In this document: one piece after another, positions 36,213 through 43,402 of the stretch
Layout of the letters: each line of letters begins with the position of its first letter
How positions within the stretch are numbered: position 1 is the stretch's first letter
DNA from: Pseudomonas batumici
Lineage (GTDB): Bacteria > Pseudomonadota > Gammaproteobacteria > Pseudomonadales > Pseudomonadaceae
Length of the DNA: 64,000 nt
Reading direction: 5' to 3'
Assembly: GCF_000820515.1 (NCBI RefSeq)
Contig: NZ_JXDG01000031.1
Location: 51,464 to 115,463, forward strand
Program-made: the position numbers and the translations under genes
Notes under the pieces: model-generated
Seen by the model: the letters and a program-made list of their open reading frames with translations, nothing else
Told to the model about the DNA's origin: nothing
Database searches by the model: none

Positions 36213-36758
36213 ATGTACGAACTCGCAATCTACGGCGGCGCCTTCAACCCCCCTCACGCCGGTCACGCCCGGGTTATGATCGAGGCGTCCCGTCACGCGC
36301 GCTCGGTGTGGGTGGTGCCGTCCTTCAGACACCCCCATGGCAAGCGCATGGCCGAGTACGAGCGGCGCCTGGGCTGGTTGCAATCGATCGTCGAACGGGT
36401 GCGTCCGGCCTGCTCGTCGACGATTTCGGTGTGCCGGATCGAGCAGCAACTGGCTCGGGACAACGAGACGCCGGTCTACAGTTATGAGCTGCTGTGTGCC
36501 CTGGCCGAGATGACCGGCCTGCCCACCCGACAGATCGCCCTGGTGGTCGGGCACGACGTCGCCGCGCAGTTGCCGGACTTTCATCTGGGCGCGCAACTGC
36601 TCGAACGTTTCTCGGTACTGTGCGTGGAAGAACAGGCTGGCGTACGCAGTACCTTGCTGCGCGAGCGATTGGCGCTGGGCGAAACATTACCCACCCACTG
36701 GATGGCACCCGGGATGGATCCGGTAGACTACGGCGTCTATGCCGCACACAGGAATTGA
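36213..36758 (+). CDS. nadD2: Nicotinate-mononucleotide adenylyltransferase paralogue (NadD2)
   Basis: The 181-residue nucleotidyltransferase begins MYELAIYGGAFNPPHAGHAR; GGAFNPPHAGH is the nucleotide-binding motif of the NadD family. VVGHDVAAQLPDFH corresponds to the central NaMN-binding strand, and the C-terminal STxxR-like element reads VRSTLLRERL. It is shorter than the housekeeping NadD. Lying after an NrtR site and directly before nrtR, it corresponds to the inducible second adenylyltransferase of Pseudomonas and would supply the NaMN to NaAD step missing from the opposite operon. Confidence 0.88.
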   Translation: MYELAIYGGAFNPPHAGHARVMIEASRHARSVWVVPSFRHPHGKRMAEYERRLGWLQSIVERVRPACSSTISVCRIEQQLARDNETPVYSYELLCALAEMTGLPTRQIALVVGHDVAAQLPDFHLGAQLLERFSVLCVEEQAGVRSTLLRERLALGETLPTHWMAPGMDPVDYGVYAAHRN

Positions 36759-36759
36759 T

Positions 36760-37476
36760 ATGCCGGACCGTACCTCCACCGCGCCGAAGAAAAGCGACTA
36801 CCTGCACACCGTCGACCTGTGCGTGCTCTTCTACTGTCGTGACGCCCAGTCCTTGCAAATCCTGCTGCACCAGCGCGAGGCCGATCCCTTCCAGGGCCAT
36901 TGGGCCTTACCCGGCGTGGTGGTCAACGGCGCGGTGGCCGACCTGACGCTGGAAGACGCGGTGGAACGCTTGCGGGCCAGCGACAAGGTCGACCTGCCGC
37001 TGGCCTGGATCGAACAGGTGGGCACCGTGGGCGACGCCTTTCGCGACCCGCGCTGCTGGTCGTCCTCGACTTTCTACCTGGCCATCGTCAGTGAAGAGCC
37101 GAGCCTGAACGAGCAACAGGCCTGGTTCGATCTCGACAGTGTCGCCAACGGTTCGGTCAGGCTGCCCTTCGATCACAACGCCCTGGTGGCGGCGACACAG
37201 GAACGACTGTTTTCCAAATCGCTGTACAGCAGCCTGCCGCTGATGTTTCTCGGCCCCGAGTTCAGTGCCCCGGAAGCCACCGCGATCTTTTCCCGGGTGC
37301 TGGCGCGGCCGGTGCTCAAGACCAGCACCCGGCAACGCTTGCTGAAGATGACCGACGCCGGTTACCTGCGTGAAACCGGGCGCAAGAAACAGGGTGACGG
37401 CGGTCGACCGCAAGCCACCCTGGAAAACCTGAAACCTGATGCACTCTATCTGTTCGACCGCTGCTTTCTGGAGTAA
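36760..37476 (+). CDS. nrtR: NrtR, Nudix-derived NAD-metabolism repressor
   Basis: I chose the ATG at 36760 (MPDRTSTAPKKSDYLHTVDL) with AGGA 9 bases upstream, one base after the nadD2 stop; 238 residues. Residues 10-150 form a Nudix fold (VLFYCRDAQSLQILLHQREA, WALPGVVVNG) whose Nudix box is degenerate, so it senses rather than hydrolyses. Residues 155-238 are a winged helix ending GRKKQGDGGRPQATLENL. NrtR represses NAD salvage genes and is released by ADP-ribose-type ligands. It should bind both palindromes in the divergent promoter. Confidence 0.93.
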   Translation: MPDRTSTAPKKSDYLHTVDLCVLFYCRDAQSLQILLHQREADPFQGHWALPGVVVNGAVADLTLEDAVERLRASDKVDLPLAWIEQVGTVGDAFRDPRCWSSSTFYLAIVSEEPSLNEQQAWFDLDSVANGSVRLPFDHNALVAATQERLFSKSLYSSLPLMFLGPEFSAPEATAIFSRVLARPVLKTSTRQRLLKMTDAGYLRETGRKKQGDGGRPQATLENLKPDALYLFDRCFLE

Positions 37477-37484
37477 CGCCACGT

Positions 37485-38000
37485 ATGAAGCCCGACACCG
37501 CATCCCAATGCCTGCTGCACACGCCCTACTTCGATGTAGTCAAGGAGCGGGGTTATTTCATCGTCAAGGAACCCCAGGCCATCAATGGCGTGGTGGCGGT
37601 GCCCGTGCTGCCGGACGGACGCCTGATGCTGGCGGTGCTGCAACGCCGGGCCATTGGTGCCCAGTCGATCGAGTTCCCCCGTGGCGCCATCGACAGCGGT
37701 GAGACCGCCACCGATGCCGCCGCTCGCGAGCTTCTGGAGGAGACCGGCTGGCCGGCCCTGAAGGTCACGGAACTGGGTCTGCTGCACAGCAACACCTCAC
37801 TGATCGCCAGCGCGGTTTCCGTCTGCCGGGTGGACATTGATGGCGAGGCCGTCGAGAGCACCGATGGCGAGGTCGACAAGGTGCTGTTCGTCAGCCTGGC
37901 ACAACTCAAGGCGATGATTGCCGCAGGCAAGATTACTGACGGGCATACCTTGTCGGCGGCGATGATGCTGATCGCCCATGCAGAGGTTGCGTCGTCGTAG
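37485..38000 (+). CDS. Nudix hydrolase, probable ADP-ribose pyrophosphatase
   Basis: The 171-residue protein has a complete Nudix box in GAIDSGETATDAAARELLEE followed by TGW (G-x5-E-x7-REUxEExGU). Upstream, IEFPRGAIDSGE is typical of ADP-ribose/NudF-type enzymes. It starts 8 bp after the nrtR stop and is likely co-transcribed. A hydrolase for the ligand of NrtR next to nrtR would shut the response off; that role is inference. Confidence 0.88.
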   Translation: MKPDTASQCLLHTPYFDVVKERGYFIVKEPQAINGVVAVPVLPDGRLMLAVLQRRAIGAQSIEFPRGAIDSGETATDAAARELLEETGWPALKVTELGLLHSNTSLIASAVSVCRVDIDGEAVESTDGEVDKVLFVSLAQLKAMIAAGKITDGHTLSAAMMLIAHAEVASS

Positions 38001-38033
38001 GCCGACGCTCTCCACCCTCCACCTCCCGCCCCA

Positions 38034-38055
38034 CCCGGCATTCCCCCATGCCGGG
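38034..38055. terminator. Hairpin after the Nudix gene
   Basis: CCCGGCAT (38034-38041) and ATGCCGGG (38048-38055) form perfect 8-bp arms with a six-base loop, 34 bp past the Nudix stop. No T-run follows, so its strength as a terminator is uncertain. Confidence 0.5.
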
Positions 38056-38070
38056 ACCTCCATCATTACC

Positions 38071-38089
38071 GTCGATGGTCACCATCGAC
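38071..38089. promoter_or_regulatory. 19-bp perfect palindrome upstream of the repeat-protein gene
   Basis: GTCGATGGTCACCATCGAC has 9-bp arms around one base and lies 78 bp before the ATG at 38167. It may be an operator for the repeat protein or part of the upstream terminator; no -35/-10 pair of good quality was identified. Confidence 0.4.
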
Positions 38090-38166
38090 CCAATGAAGTT
38101 CTCTTAAAAATCCAGGCGCGTAACCTTTGCTCCATACCCAACGCATAACACCCGGAGCACACCACC

Positions 38167-38742
38167 ATGAAACGCCAACTCTTCCTCGGCCTTGCTTTCT
38201 CGGTACTGGCAGTCAACGTTTTCGCTGCATCCTCGGCTCAACCTGTCGTCGCCCACACTCAACAAGCTGTCGCTGAAGGCGGTTCTGATCGCCTGATCGA
38301 TCGCCGTGTGGCTGAAGGTGGCTCCGATCGCCTGATTGATCGTCGTGTAGCCGAAGGTGGCTCTGATCGTCTGATCGATCGCCGTGTCGCCGAAGGTGGT
38401 TCTGATCGTCTGATCGATCGCCGTGTGGCTGAAGGTGGCTCCGATCGCCTGATCGATCGTCGTGTAGCCGAAGGTGGCTCCGATCGTCTGCTCGATCGCC
38501 GTGTGGCTGAAGGTGGTTCCGATCGCCTGATGGATCGTCGTGTAGCTGAAGGTGGTTCCGATCGCCTGATGGATCGCCGCGTAGCCGAAGGTGGTTCCGA
38601 TCGCTTGATGGATCGCCGTGTAGCCGAAGGTGGCTCCGATCGTCTGATCGACCGCCGCGTAGCTGAAGGTGGTTCCGACCGTCTGATCGATCGCCGCGTA
38701 GCCGAAGGTGGCTCCGACCGTTTGATCCAGAATCGTGCATGA
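38167..38742 (+). CDS. Secreted protein of twelve 13-residue VAEGGSDRLIDRR repeats
   Basis: The 191-residue protein has a signal peptide (KRQLFLGLAFSVLAVNVFA, cleavage near residue 20-21), a short spacer to residue 34, then twelve tandem copies of VAEGGSDRL[IML]DRR to the C-terminus, the last ending IQNRA. No cysteine and no other domain. Each repeat alternates acidic (E, D, D) and basic (R, R, R) residues around GG. GGAG lies about 10 bases before the ATG and a strong terminator follows. It is flanked by NAD-salvage genes and hemB, so context gives no role. The function is unknown to me; a periplasmic or surface, ion- or polymer-binding role is only a guess. Confidence 0.85.
   Translation: MKRQLFLGLAFSVLAVNVFAASSAQPVVAHTQQAVAEGGSDRLIDRRVAEGGSDRLIDRRVAEGGSDRLIDRRVAEGGSDRLIDRRVAEGGSDRLIDRRVAEGGSDRLLDRRVAEGGSDRLMDRRVAEGGSDRLMDRRVAEGGSDRLMDRRVAEGGSDRLIDRRVAEGGSDRLIDRRVAEGGSDRLIQNRA
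38269..38736 (+). repeat. Tandem array of twelve 39-bp in-frame repeats
   Basis: Twelve contiguous 39-bp units encode the VAEGGSDRLIDRR repeats. Most differences between units are synonymous third-base changes; the only amino acid changes are I to L or M at one position and the degenerate last unit. The pattern indicates an old array kept by selection on the protein, with potential for copy-number change. Confidence 0.95.
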
Positions 38743-38766
38743 GTCGCTTTACTGCAGCATCCAACC

Positions 38767-38795
38767 AAAAGCCCGGCCTTATCAGCCGGGCTTTT
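38767..38795. terminator. Bidirectional terminator between the repeat-protein gene and hemB
   Basis: AAAAGCCCGGC (38767-38777) and GCCGGGCTTTT (38785-38795) form an 11-bp stem with a seven-base loop followed by a T-run on the plus strand. Both flanking genes converge on it. Confidence 0.92.
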
Positions 38796-38816
38796 TTTGT
38801 CCGCATCGGTGACGCG

Positions 38817-39791
38817 TCAGATCCCGTCGCGAGCAATGTCCATCGCGAAGTAACTGAGGATGATGTCCGCCCCGGCGCGCTTGATCGCCCCCAGGCTTTC
38901 GCGAACGACACGGTGCTCGTCGATGGCCCCGGCCAGGGCGCCGAACTTGATCATCGCGTACTCGCCACTGACCTGATACGCCGCCAGCGGCAAGCGTGAC
39001 GCTTCGCGGATATCGCGGATGATGTCCAGGTAGGCACCGGCCGGCTTGACCATCAGCGCATCGGCCCCTTCCTGCTCGTCCAGCAACGATTCACGCACCG
39101 CTTCGCGCCGGTTCATCGGGTTCATCTGGTAAGCCTTGCGATCACCCTTGAGCGCCGTGCCGCCGGCCTCGCGGAACGGCCCGTAGAGCGCCGAGGCGAA
39201 CTTGGTCGAATAGGCCATGATCGAGGTGTCGAGAAAACCGGCGGCATCCAGGGCGCTGCGAATGGCCTGGACCTGCCCGTCCATGGCCGCGGACGGCGAG
39301 ATGAAGTCCGCCCCCGCCTGTGCCGCCACCACCGCCTGGCGCCCGAGGTTTTCCAGGGTGGCGTCGTTGTCGACGGCATCGCCATGCAGCACACCACAGT
39401 GACCATGGGAGGTGTACTCGCAGAAACAGGTGTCGGACATCACCACCATTTCCGGTGCCGTGTCCTTGCAGATCCGCGCCATGCGCGCGACCAGGCCCTG
39501 CTCGTTCCAGGTGTCGCTACCCGTGGCGTCCAGGTGATGGGACACGCCGAAGGTCATCACCGACTTGATCCCGGCCCGGGCGTAACGCTCGATCTCGCTC
39601 GCCAGTTTCTTTTCCGGAATCCGCATCACCCCGGGCATGCTGGTGATGGGCACGAAGTCATCGATGCCCTCCTCCACGAAGATCGGCAATACCAGGTCGT
39701 TGAGACTGAACTCGGTTTCCTGGAACAAGCCGCGCAGGCTTTCATTTCGGCGCAGGCGACGCAGGCGCGTCGTCGGAAATAGCTGTGACAT
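38817..39791 (-). CDS. hemB: Delta-aminolevulinic acid dehydratase (porphobilinogen synthase)
   Basis: The 324-residue enzyme condenses two 5-aminolevulinate molecules to porphobilinogen in haem synthesis. The Schiff-base lysines lie in [17 protein letters not shown] and [18 protein letters not shown]. The metal-binding loop [17 protein letters not shown] carries a D-x-C-x-C-type arrangement. The length is normal. It is monocistronic, convergent with the repeat-protein gene. Confidence 0.96.
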   Translation of the reverse strand: MSQLFPTTRLRRLRRNESLRGLFQETEFSLNDLVLPIFVEEGIDDFVPITSMPGVMRIPEKKLASEIERYARAGIKSVMTFGVSHHLDATGSDTWNEQGLVARMARICKDTAPEMVVMSDTCFCEYTSHGHCGVLHGDAVDNDATLENLGRQAVVAAQAGADFISPSAAMDGQVQAIRSALDAAGFLDTSIMAYSTKFASALYGPFREAGGTALKGDRKAYQMNPMNRREAVRESLLDEQEGADALMVKPAGAYLDIIRDIREASRLPLAAYQVSGEYAMIKFGALAGAIDEHRVVRESLGAIKRAGADIILSYFAMDIARDGI

Positions 39792-40003
39792 CGTGTTTCC
39801 CGAGGCGGATTCAGAAGCTGCCGAGCTTAGGCCAGTCTCGCGCCGATTTACACCGACAGATCAAGAAAGGTCTGTTACGAAGGCTGCAACAGTGCCGCAC
39901 TCGGCGAATTCGCCGGTTGTACCCGGCAACCCGCTGAAAACAAGACTTACCGGTCATATTTCGTCCATTCGGCCCTTTCCCAATGTTGTAAGAAATCACG
40001 AAT

Positions 40004-40210
40004 TTGCAAGATGTAGTGCTTAAAAATATTCACTACAAAATGATTGACGCCTGCTTTCAGCGCTTGCATGATGGGCCCGTCTCCCCGATCGGGAGCGTTG
40101 CAAAAGCTGTTGCTACAACAGGCTCGACAAGCCGTCGAGCTGTTCCGGATCTGTACTGCCCACAAGGCAGATTGATGAAGCTGACCTGGCGTGATCGTCC
40201 CAACGGGCGA
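40004..40210 (+). other. Hairpin-rich unexplained segment in the 682-bp gap 39792-40473 (possible ncRNA)
   Basis: TTGCAA (40004-40009) and TATTCA (40027-40032), 17 bases apart, could be a promoter, overlapped by the inverted repeat TGTAGTG-N12-CACTACA (40012-40037). Then come consecutive short stems: CTCCC/GGGAG (40081-40095), CTGTTG/CAACAG (40107-40121), GCTCGAC/GTCGAGC (40122-40140) and CTGCC/GGCAG (40156-40170). Another, GGACA/TGTCC, lies at 40374-40387. No convincing protein is encoded. No known RNA family was recognised. Confidence 0.35.
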
Positions 40211-40473
40211 TGAGCACTGGCCTAACGTCCTCAAAATGCTTGTGGCTGACTTCGTTACTGTCGTCGGCGCCGTTCAAGGATCGCGCTGCTGCTTGTTCTC
40301 GTTGAAACGTTGTGTGTAGCAGGCTTTCACCTCCGCTACACGAATCACGCCCAGGGCCGGCGCCACACTCGACGGACACCACTGTCCGCGTGCGGCTCCA
40401 CAGCGATTCGCCGTCTTGGCATCGATACACGCGTAAACCAGACAGATTAACGAGTGGTCAAAGGGGCTTTAAC

Positions 40474-40785
40474 ATGAATCTGAACAATCAACCGACTATC
40501 GATCAACTGGCTCGACTGTTCGCATCGCGCAAGGACAGCCACGACGACCATATCCTCTGGATCAGCGAAACCGGCGATGTAAAACTCGACGGTCGCTCGC
40601 CCTACACCGACGAGCGCGCCTTCAGCCAGGCCAAGCCCGAGCTGTTCGCCTGCATCAAGATGTACCGCCGGGGTCAGGGCTACGTCGGCAAGAAAGCGGC
40701 GGCGGACAACGACTTCATGGGTCGCGTGCTGCAAACCCTGAAGTCGGAATGGGCCTCCCACCACGCTCTGCCGAAGAGCGCTTGA
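40474..40785 (+). CDS. Conserved hypothetical protein, 103 residues
   Basis: The ATG at 40474 has AAGGGG about 8 bases upstream; the longer open frame before it looks non-coding. The protein (MNLNNQPTIDQLARLFASRK) is soluble and without signal peptide. It ends with a basic segment, KMYRRGQGYVGKKAAADNDF, then MGRVLQTLKSEW. I recall similar small proteins in other Pseudomonas but no function. The basic C-terminal half could suit nucleic-acid binding; that is speculation. Confidence 0.75.
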   Translation: MNLNNQPTIDQLARLFASRKDSHDDHILWISETGDVKLDGRSPYTDERAFSQAKPELFACIKMYRRGQGYVGKKAAADNDFMGRVLQTLKSEWASHHALPKSA

Positions 40786-40834
40786 CGACTGCTACGGCCG
40801 AGTTTTGTAGCAAAGCTGACAGGACTCAGTCATT

Positions 40835-40859
40835 GAACGGGAAGCTGTGCTTCCCGTTC
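40835..40859. terminator. Terminator-like hairpin between convergent genes
   Basis: GAACGGGAAG (40835-40844) and CTTCCCGTTC (40850-40859) are perfect 10-bp arms with a CTGTG loop between the stops at 40785 and 40868. The following pyrimidine tract is broken by C residues. Confidence 0.72.
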
Positions 40860-40867
40860 CTTCCCTC

Positions 40868-41458
40868 TTACACCTTCTTCCTCGCCACCTGAGTCCGTTT
40901 TTTTCGACTGGCCGACTTCACCGCGGCTTCCCTTCCCGGCCATAGCGAGACGCCTAGCGCAATAAGAATCACTGCGCCCAGACCACACACCGCTATCATC
41001 ACAAAATTCGCGTTCCACTCCCCCCTCGCGACAGCTTCGCTTCTCCACGCCATCCATGGATGGTCTGGCGACACCCTCAGCCCTTCGGCTGCCGCCTTAT
41101 CGCAGAATCGTTTCGCGAGCGCGTTCTGCTCACTATCGCTGATCACAGGATCAGGGTGACGGCCATACCTCGGCGTATCTGGCGGCGTCCAGGTTTCCTG
41201 GTGGTGACGAGCGAAGTCGTCCCCGTAGCTGAACGCGGCCGAAACTTCCCACCACGAGTCCTGTTTGCTGTAGCGCATGTTCATCGAACATTGATCGACT
41301 CGAGCCGCAACCGATGGCCAGTCGCGTGCTTGCCAAAGCGTGGCGGCATCGTAAAGCGCCATGCCAGCGCAAACGAGGAAGACTATCCCGAACACCATGA
41401 GGACAATCGAACGAATACCGGAGAAAAAGCTTATGGCCGAAGTAAAAAGTCTCTGCAT
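40868..41458 (-). CDS. Two-helix membrane protein, DUF3592-like
   Basis: I chose the ATG at 41458 (MQRLFTSAISFF) because AAGGAA precedes it by about 5 bases; longer in-frame starts at 41491 and 41521 lack this. It has 196 residues: helix 1 at about 18-38 (VLMVFGIVFLVCAGMALY), an extracytoplasmic region with WPSVAARVDQCSMNMR and WWEVSAAFSYGDDF, and helix 2 at about 153-173 (FVMIAVCGLGAVILIALGVS), ending in a basic tail. The W-x-V/A-x-A-V-D start after the first helix resembles DUF3592 proteins. Function unknown. Confidence 0.7.
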   Translation of the reverse strand: MQRLFTSAISFFSGIRSIVLMVFGIVFLVCAGMALYDAATLWQARDWPSVAARVDQCSMNMRYSKQDSWWEVSAAFSYGDDFARHHQETWTPPDTPRYGRHPDPVISDSEQNALAKRFCDKAAAEGLRVSPDHPWMAWRSEAVARGEWNANFVMIAVCGLGAVILIALGVSLWPGREAAVKSASRKKRTQVARKKV

Positions 41459-41559
41459 GATTTCCTTGAGAGGTGGCGATTTATTTAGCATCCGGAATAG
41501 ACAAGGGTATCGGACACGCATGAAAAATAAATCTATCCCCTTTTAGCGGCCCCTTCGAA

Positions 41560-42582
41560 TCATGCGCGACACTCGATGCTCAACACACCGTCTGCCGCTG
41601 TCGTACAGGCAATCCTGAGCGGCAGAAAACACTCGATCACCCGAATATTGCTTTGCAGATGCTCGGTCATGCCGGGCGTGGTGAAACTCCCGCCACCGGC
41701 CAGCGCCATGGGCAGCAACAACTGATCGGCCAGGTGCTCGCCCACCGCGGCGCTACTGTTCAACCAGCGCCTGGCGGCCTCGACCGCTTCATCAGCCACG
41801 GCCTCGGCCCGCAAGCGGGCTTGTCCGAACGCACAGAACACCTCGGTCATCTGCTCACAGCGGTATTCCAGCAACACCGCGTTGCCAGGACCTTCAGCCG
41901 GATCGATCAGCAGCGTACGGCGCGACTCGCCCGGGAAATCCAAACGACTGCCGACCCTGGCCAACTCGCGCTCGGCCACAGACTCGGCAACCCCGCTGAG
42001 CAATACGCAGGCTTCACGCGCAAGCACAGCTCCCCGCTCGCCCAGGTGCAAAGGCTTCAACAGCGAAGGCTGGATAAAGGCCTCCAATTCACCGCCCCCC
42101 GCCGGCACAAAACCATGACGCGAGAGCTGCAACTCGACCTTCGCGCCCATCCGCCGCAACAGCGGCAACCAGGCACGTTCGAGAAACTCGAACGGCGGCG
42201 CCAACGGGTTATGGGTTCCGCCGGTAATCACCACACGGCTCGGCACTGGCGCCTGCAACAAGGCAGGCAAAACGGTTTGCAGCACCAAGGTGCAGCTCCC
42301 GGCCGAACCGATAACGAAGCGAAAATCCCCACCACGAATCGGCCCCGGCTCGAAATACAGGCTTTGCGAACCGAGTTGCGCGCCCTCCACCGTCGCCCCA
42401 CAGACCTCGGCGGACGCCAGCACCGCCGCCAGGTGCTGGCGCATCAAGCCGGGACGACTGCGCTTCGCCCGAATATTGCCGATCCGCAGCGCCCGCCCTG
42501 TCACCATCGACAGGCTCAGCCCGCTGCGCAACACCTGGCCGCCGCCCATGGCGCCATCCAGTTCGATCACTTCCCTTTCCAT
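41560..42582 (-). CDS. rtcA: RNA 3'-terminal phosphate cyclase
   Basis: The 340-residue enzyme begins MEREVIELDGAMGGGQVLRS, the RtcA signature (ExDGxxGEGGGQ-like). The adenylated histidine lies in AAVGEHLADQLLLPMALAGG. RtcA adenylates RNA 3'-phosphates and forms 2',3'-cyclic phosphate ends that RtcB can ligate. It is the last gene of the rtcB-rlaP-rtcA operon, 9 bp after the nucleotidyltransferase stop. Confidence 0.95.
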   Translation of the reverse strand: MEREVIELDGAMGGGQVLRSGLSLSMVTGRALRIGNIRAKRSRPGLMRQHLAAVLASAEVCGATVEGAQLGSQSLYFEPGPIRGGDFRFVIGSAGSCTLVLQTVLPALLQAPVPSRVVITGGTHNPLAPPFEFLERAWLPLLRRMGAKVELQLSRHGFVPAGGGELEAFIQPSLLKPLHLGERGAVLAREACVLLSGVAESVAERELARVGSRLDFPGESRRTLLIDPAEGPGNAVLLEYRCEQMTEVFCAFGQARLRAEAVADEAVEAARRWLNSSAAVGEHLADQLLLPMALAGGGSFTTPGMTEHLQSNIRVIECFLPLRIACTTAADGVLSIECRA

Positions 42583-42591
42583 ATCCTTCCT

Positions 42592-43380
42592 TTACACATA
42601 GGTGCGAACCATCTCCCTCAGGTAGCGGTCCAGGCGCTGGCTGTCTTCAGTGGTACGCGGAAATACCGGTACCGGGCGTTCCAATTGTGTTTCGATGAAC
42701 CCGTGCAGCGCCGGACGCCGAGGGCCGTAGGCCGATTCATCGGCACTGCGCTTGAGCCTCAGCAACTCATCGACCTCCTCCAGCAGCCGCGGGTCGTCGA
42801 CGGTCTTGAGCAAGGCGTCGAACGTCATGGGCGGACGCCCCAGCCCCATATCGATCCAGCGCACCGCCAACAAGGGTCGCAGCACGTAGAAATATTTCTT
42901 GAAACGCACCGTCTCGCCCTGCAGGTAGCCGCGAAAGTTCTTCCTGGCCATCGACAAGTAGTGATTGCGCGCGGCCGGCGGGCTATAGAACGCCTCTGCC
43001 AGTTCACGCAATTGCCGGGTCGCGACTTCTTCGCTGCGGTACACCAGGGGCGAGTCGAGCCACTCGAGCAAGGTCGGGTTGGACTTGCGCAATAACCCGA
43101 GGGTCTTGCGCAGTTCCCAGCCGCTGATATCCAACTCGTCGTCCAAGGGCCGTTCGATCACATCCCGCGCTTCGCTGACCTGGATGAACCAGTCCGGCTT
43201 TTCCACGTAGACAAACCGTACGTCGTAATCACTGTCCGTCGACGAAAAGCCCCAGGCACGGCTACCGGACTCACAGGCATACAACACCTTGACGTTGCGC
43301 TCGCGCTCTATCCGCGCAAGCTCCTCCAGCACCCGGGCGCGCATGGCGTTATCCAGCGGGTGACGCTCTGTATGTTCCAT
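42592..43380 (-). CDS. rlaP: RlaP-type RNA-repair nucleotidyltransferase
   Basis: The 262-residue protein has the polymerase-beta nucleotidyltransferase motif VLYACESGSRAWGFSSTDSD followed by YDVRFVYV (GS...DxD) at about residues 34-60. SNPTLLEWLDSPLVYR and KKYFYVLRPLLAVRWI are characteristic of the RlaP/PF10127 group, which is found in RNA repair operons. It lies between rtcA and rtcB, which supports a role in processing damaged RNA ends, for example adding nucleotides or adenylating. The exact reaction is not established to my knowledge. Confidence 0.85.
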   Translation of the reverse strand: MEHTERHPLDNAMRARVLEELARIERERNVKVLYACESGSRAWGFSSTDSDYDVRFVYVEKPDWFIQVSEARDVIERPLDDELDISGWELRKTLGLLRKSNPTLLEWLDSPLVYRSEEVATRQLRELAEAFYSPPAARNHYLSMARKNFRGYLQGETVRFKKYFYVLRPLLAVRWIDMGLGRPPMTFDALLKTVDDPRLLEEVDELLRLKRSADESAYGPRRPALHGFIETQLERPVPVFPRTTEDSQRLDRYLREMVRTYV

Positions 43381-43402
43381 CTTTATGTCCTTTCAATCCG
43401 TT

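Noticed and set aside
38269..38736. CRISPR array
   Set aside because: The units are contiguous, in frame and without spacers; no cas gene is near.
38213..38911. Long open frames on the minus strand across the repeat array
   Set aside because: They exist only because a 39-bp unit lacking stops is repeated; the signal peptide and codon pattern support the plus strand.
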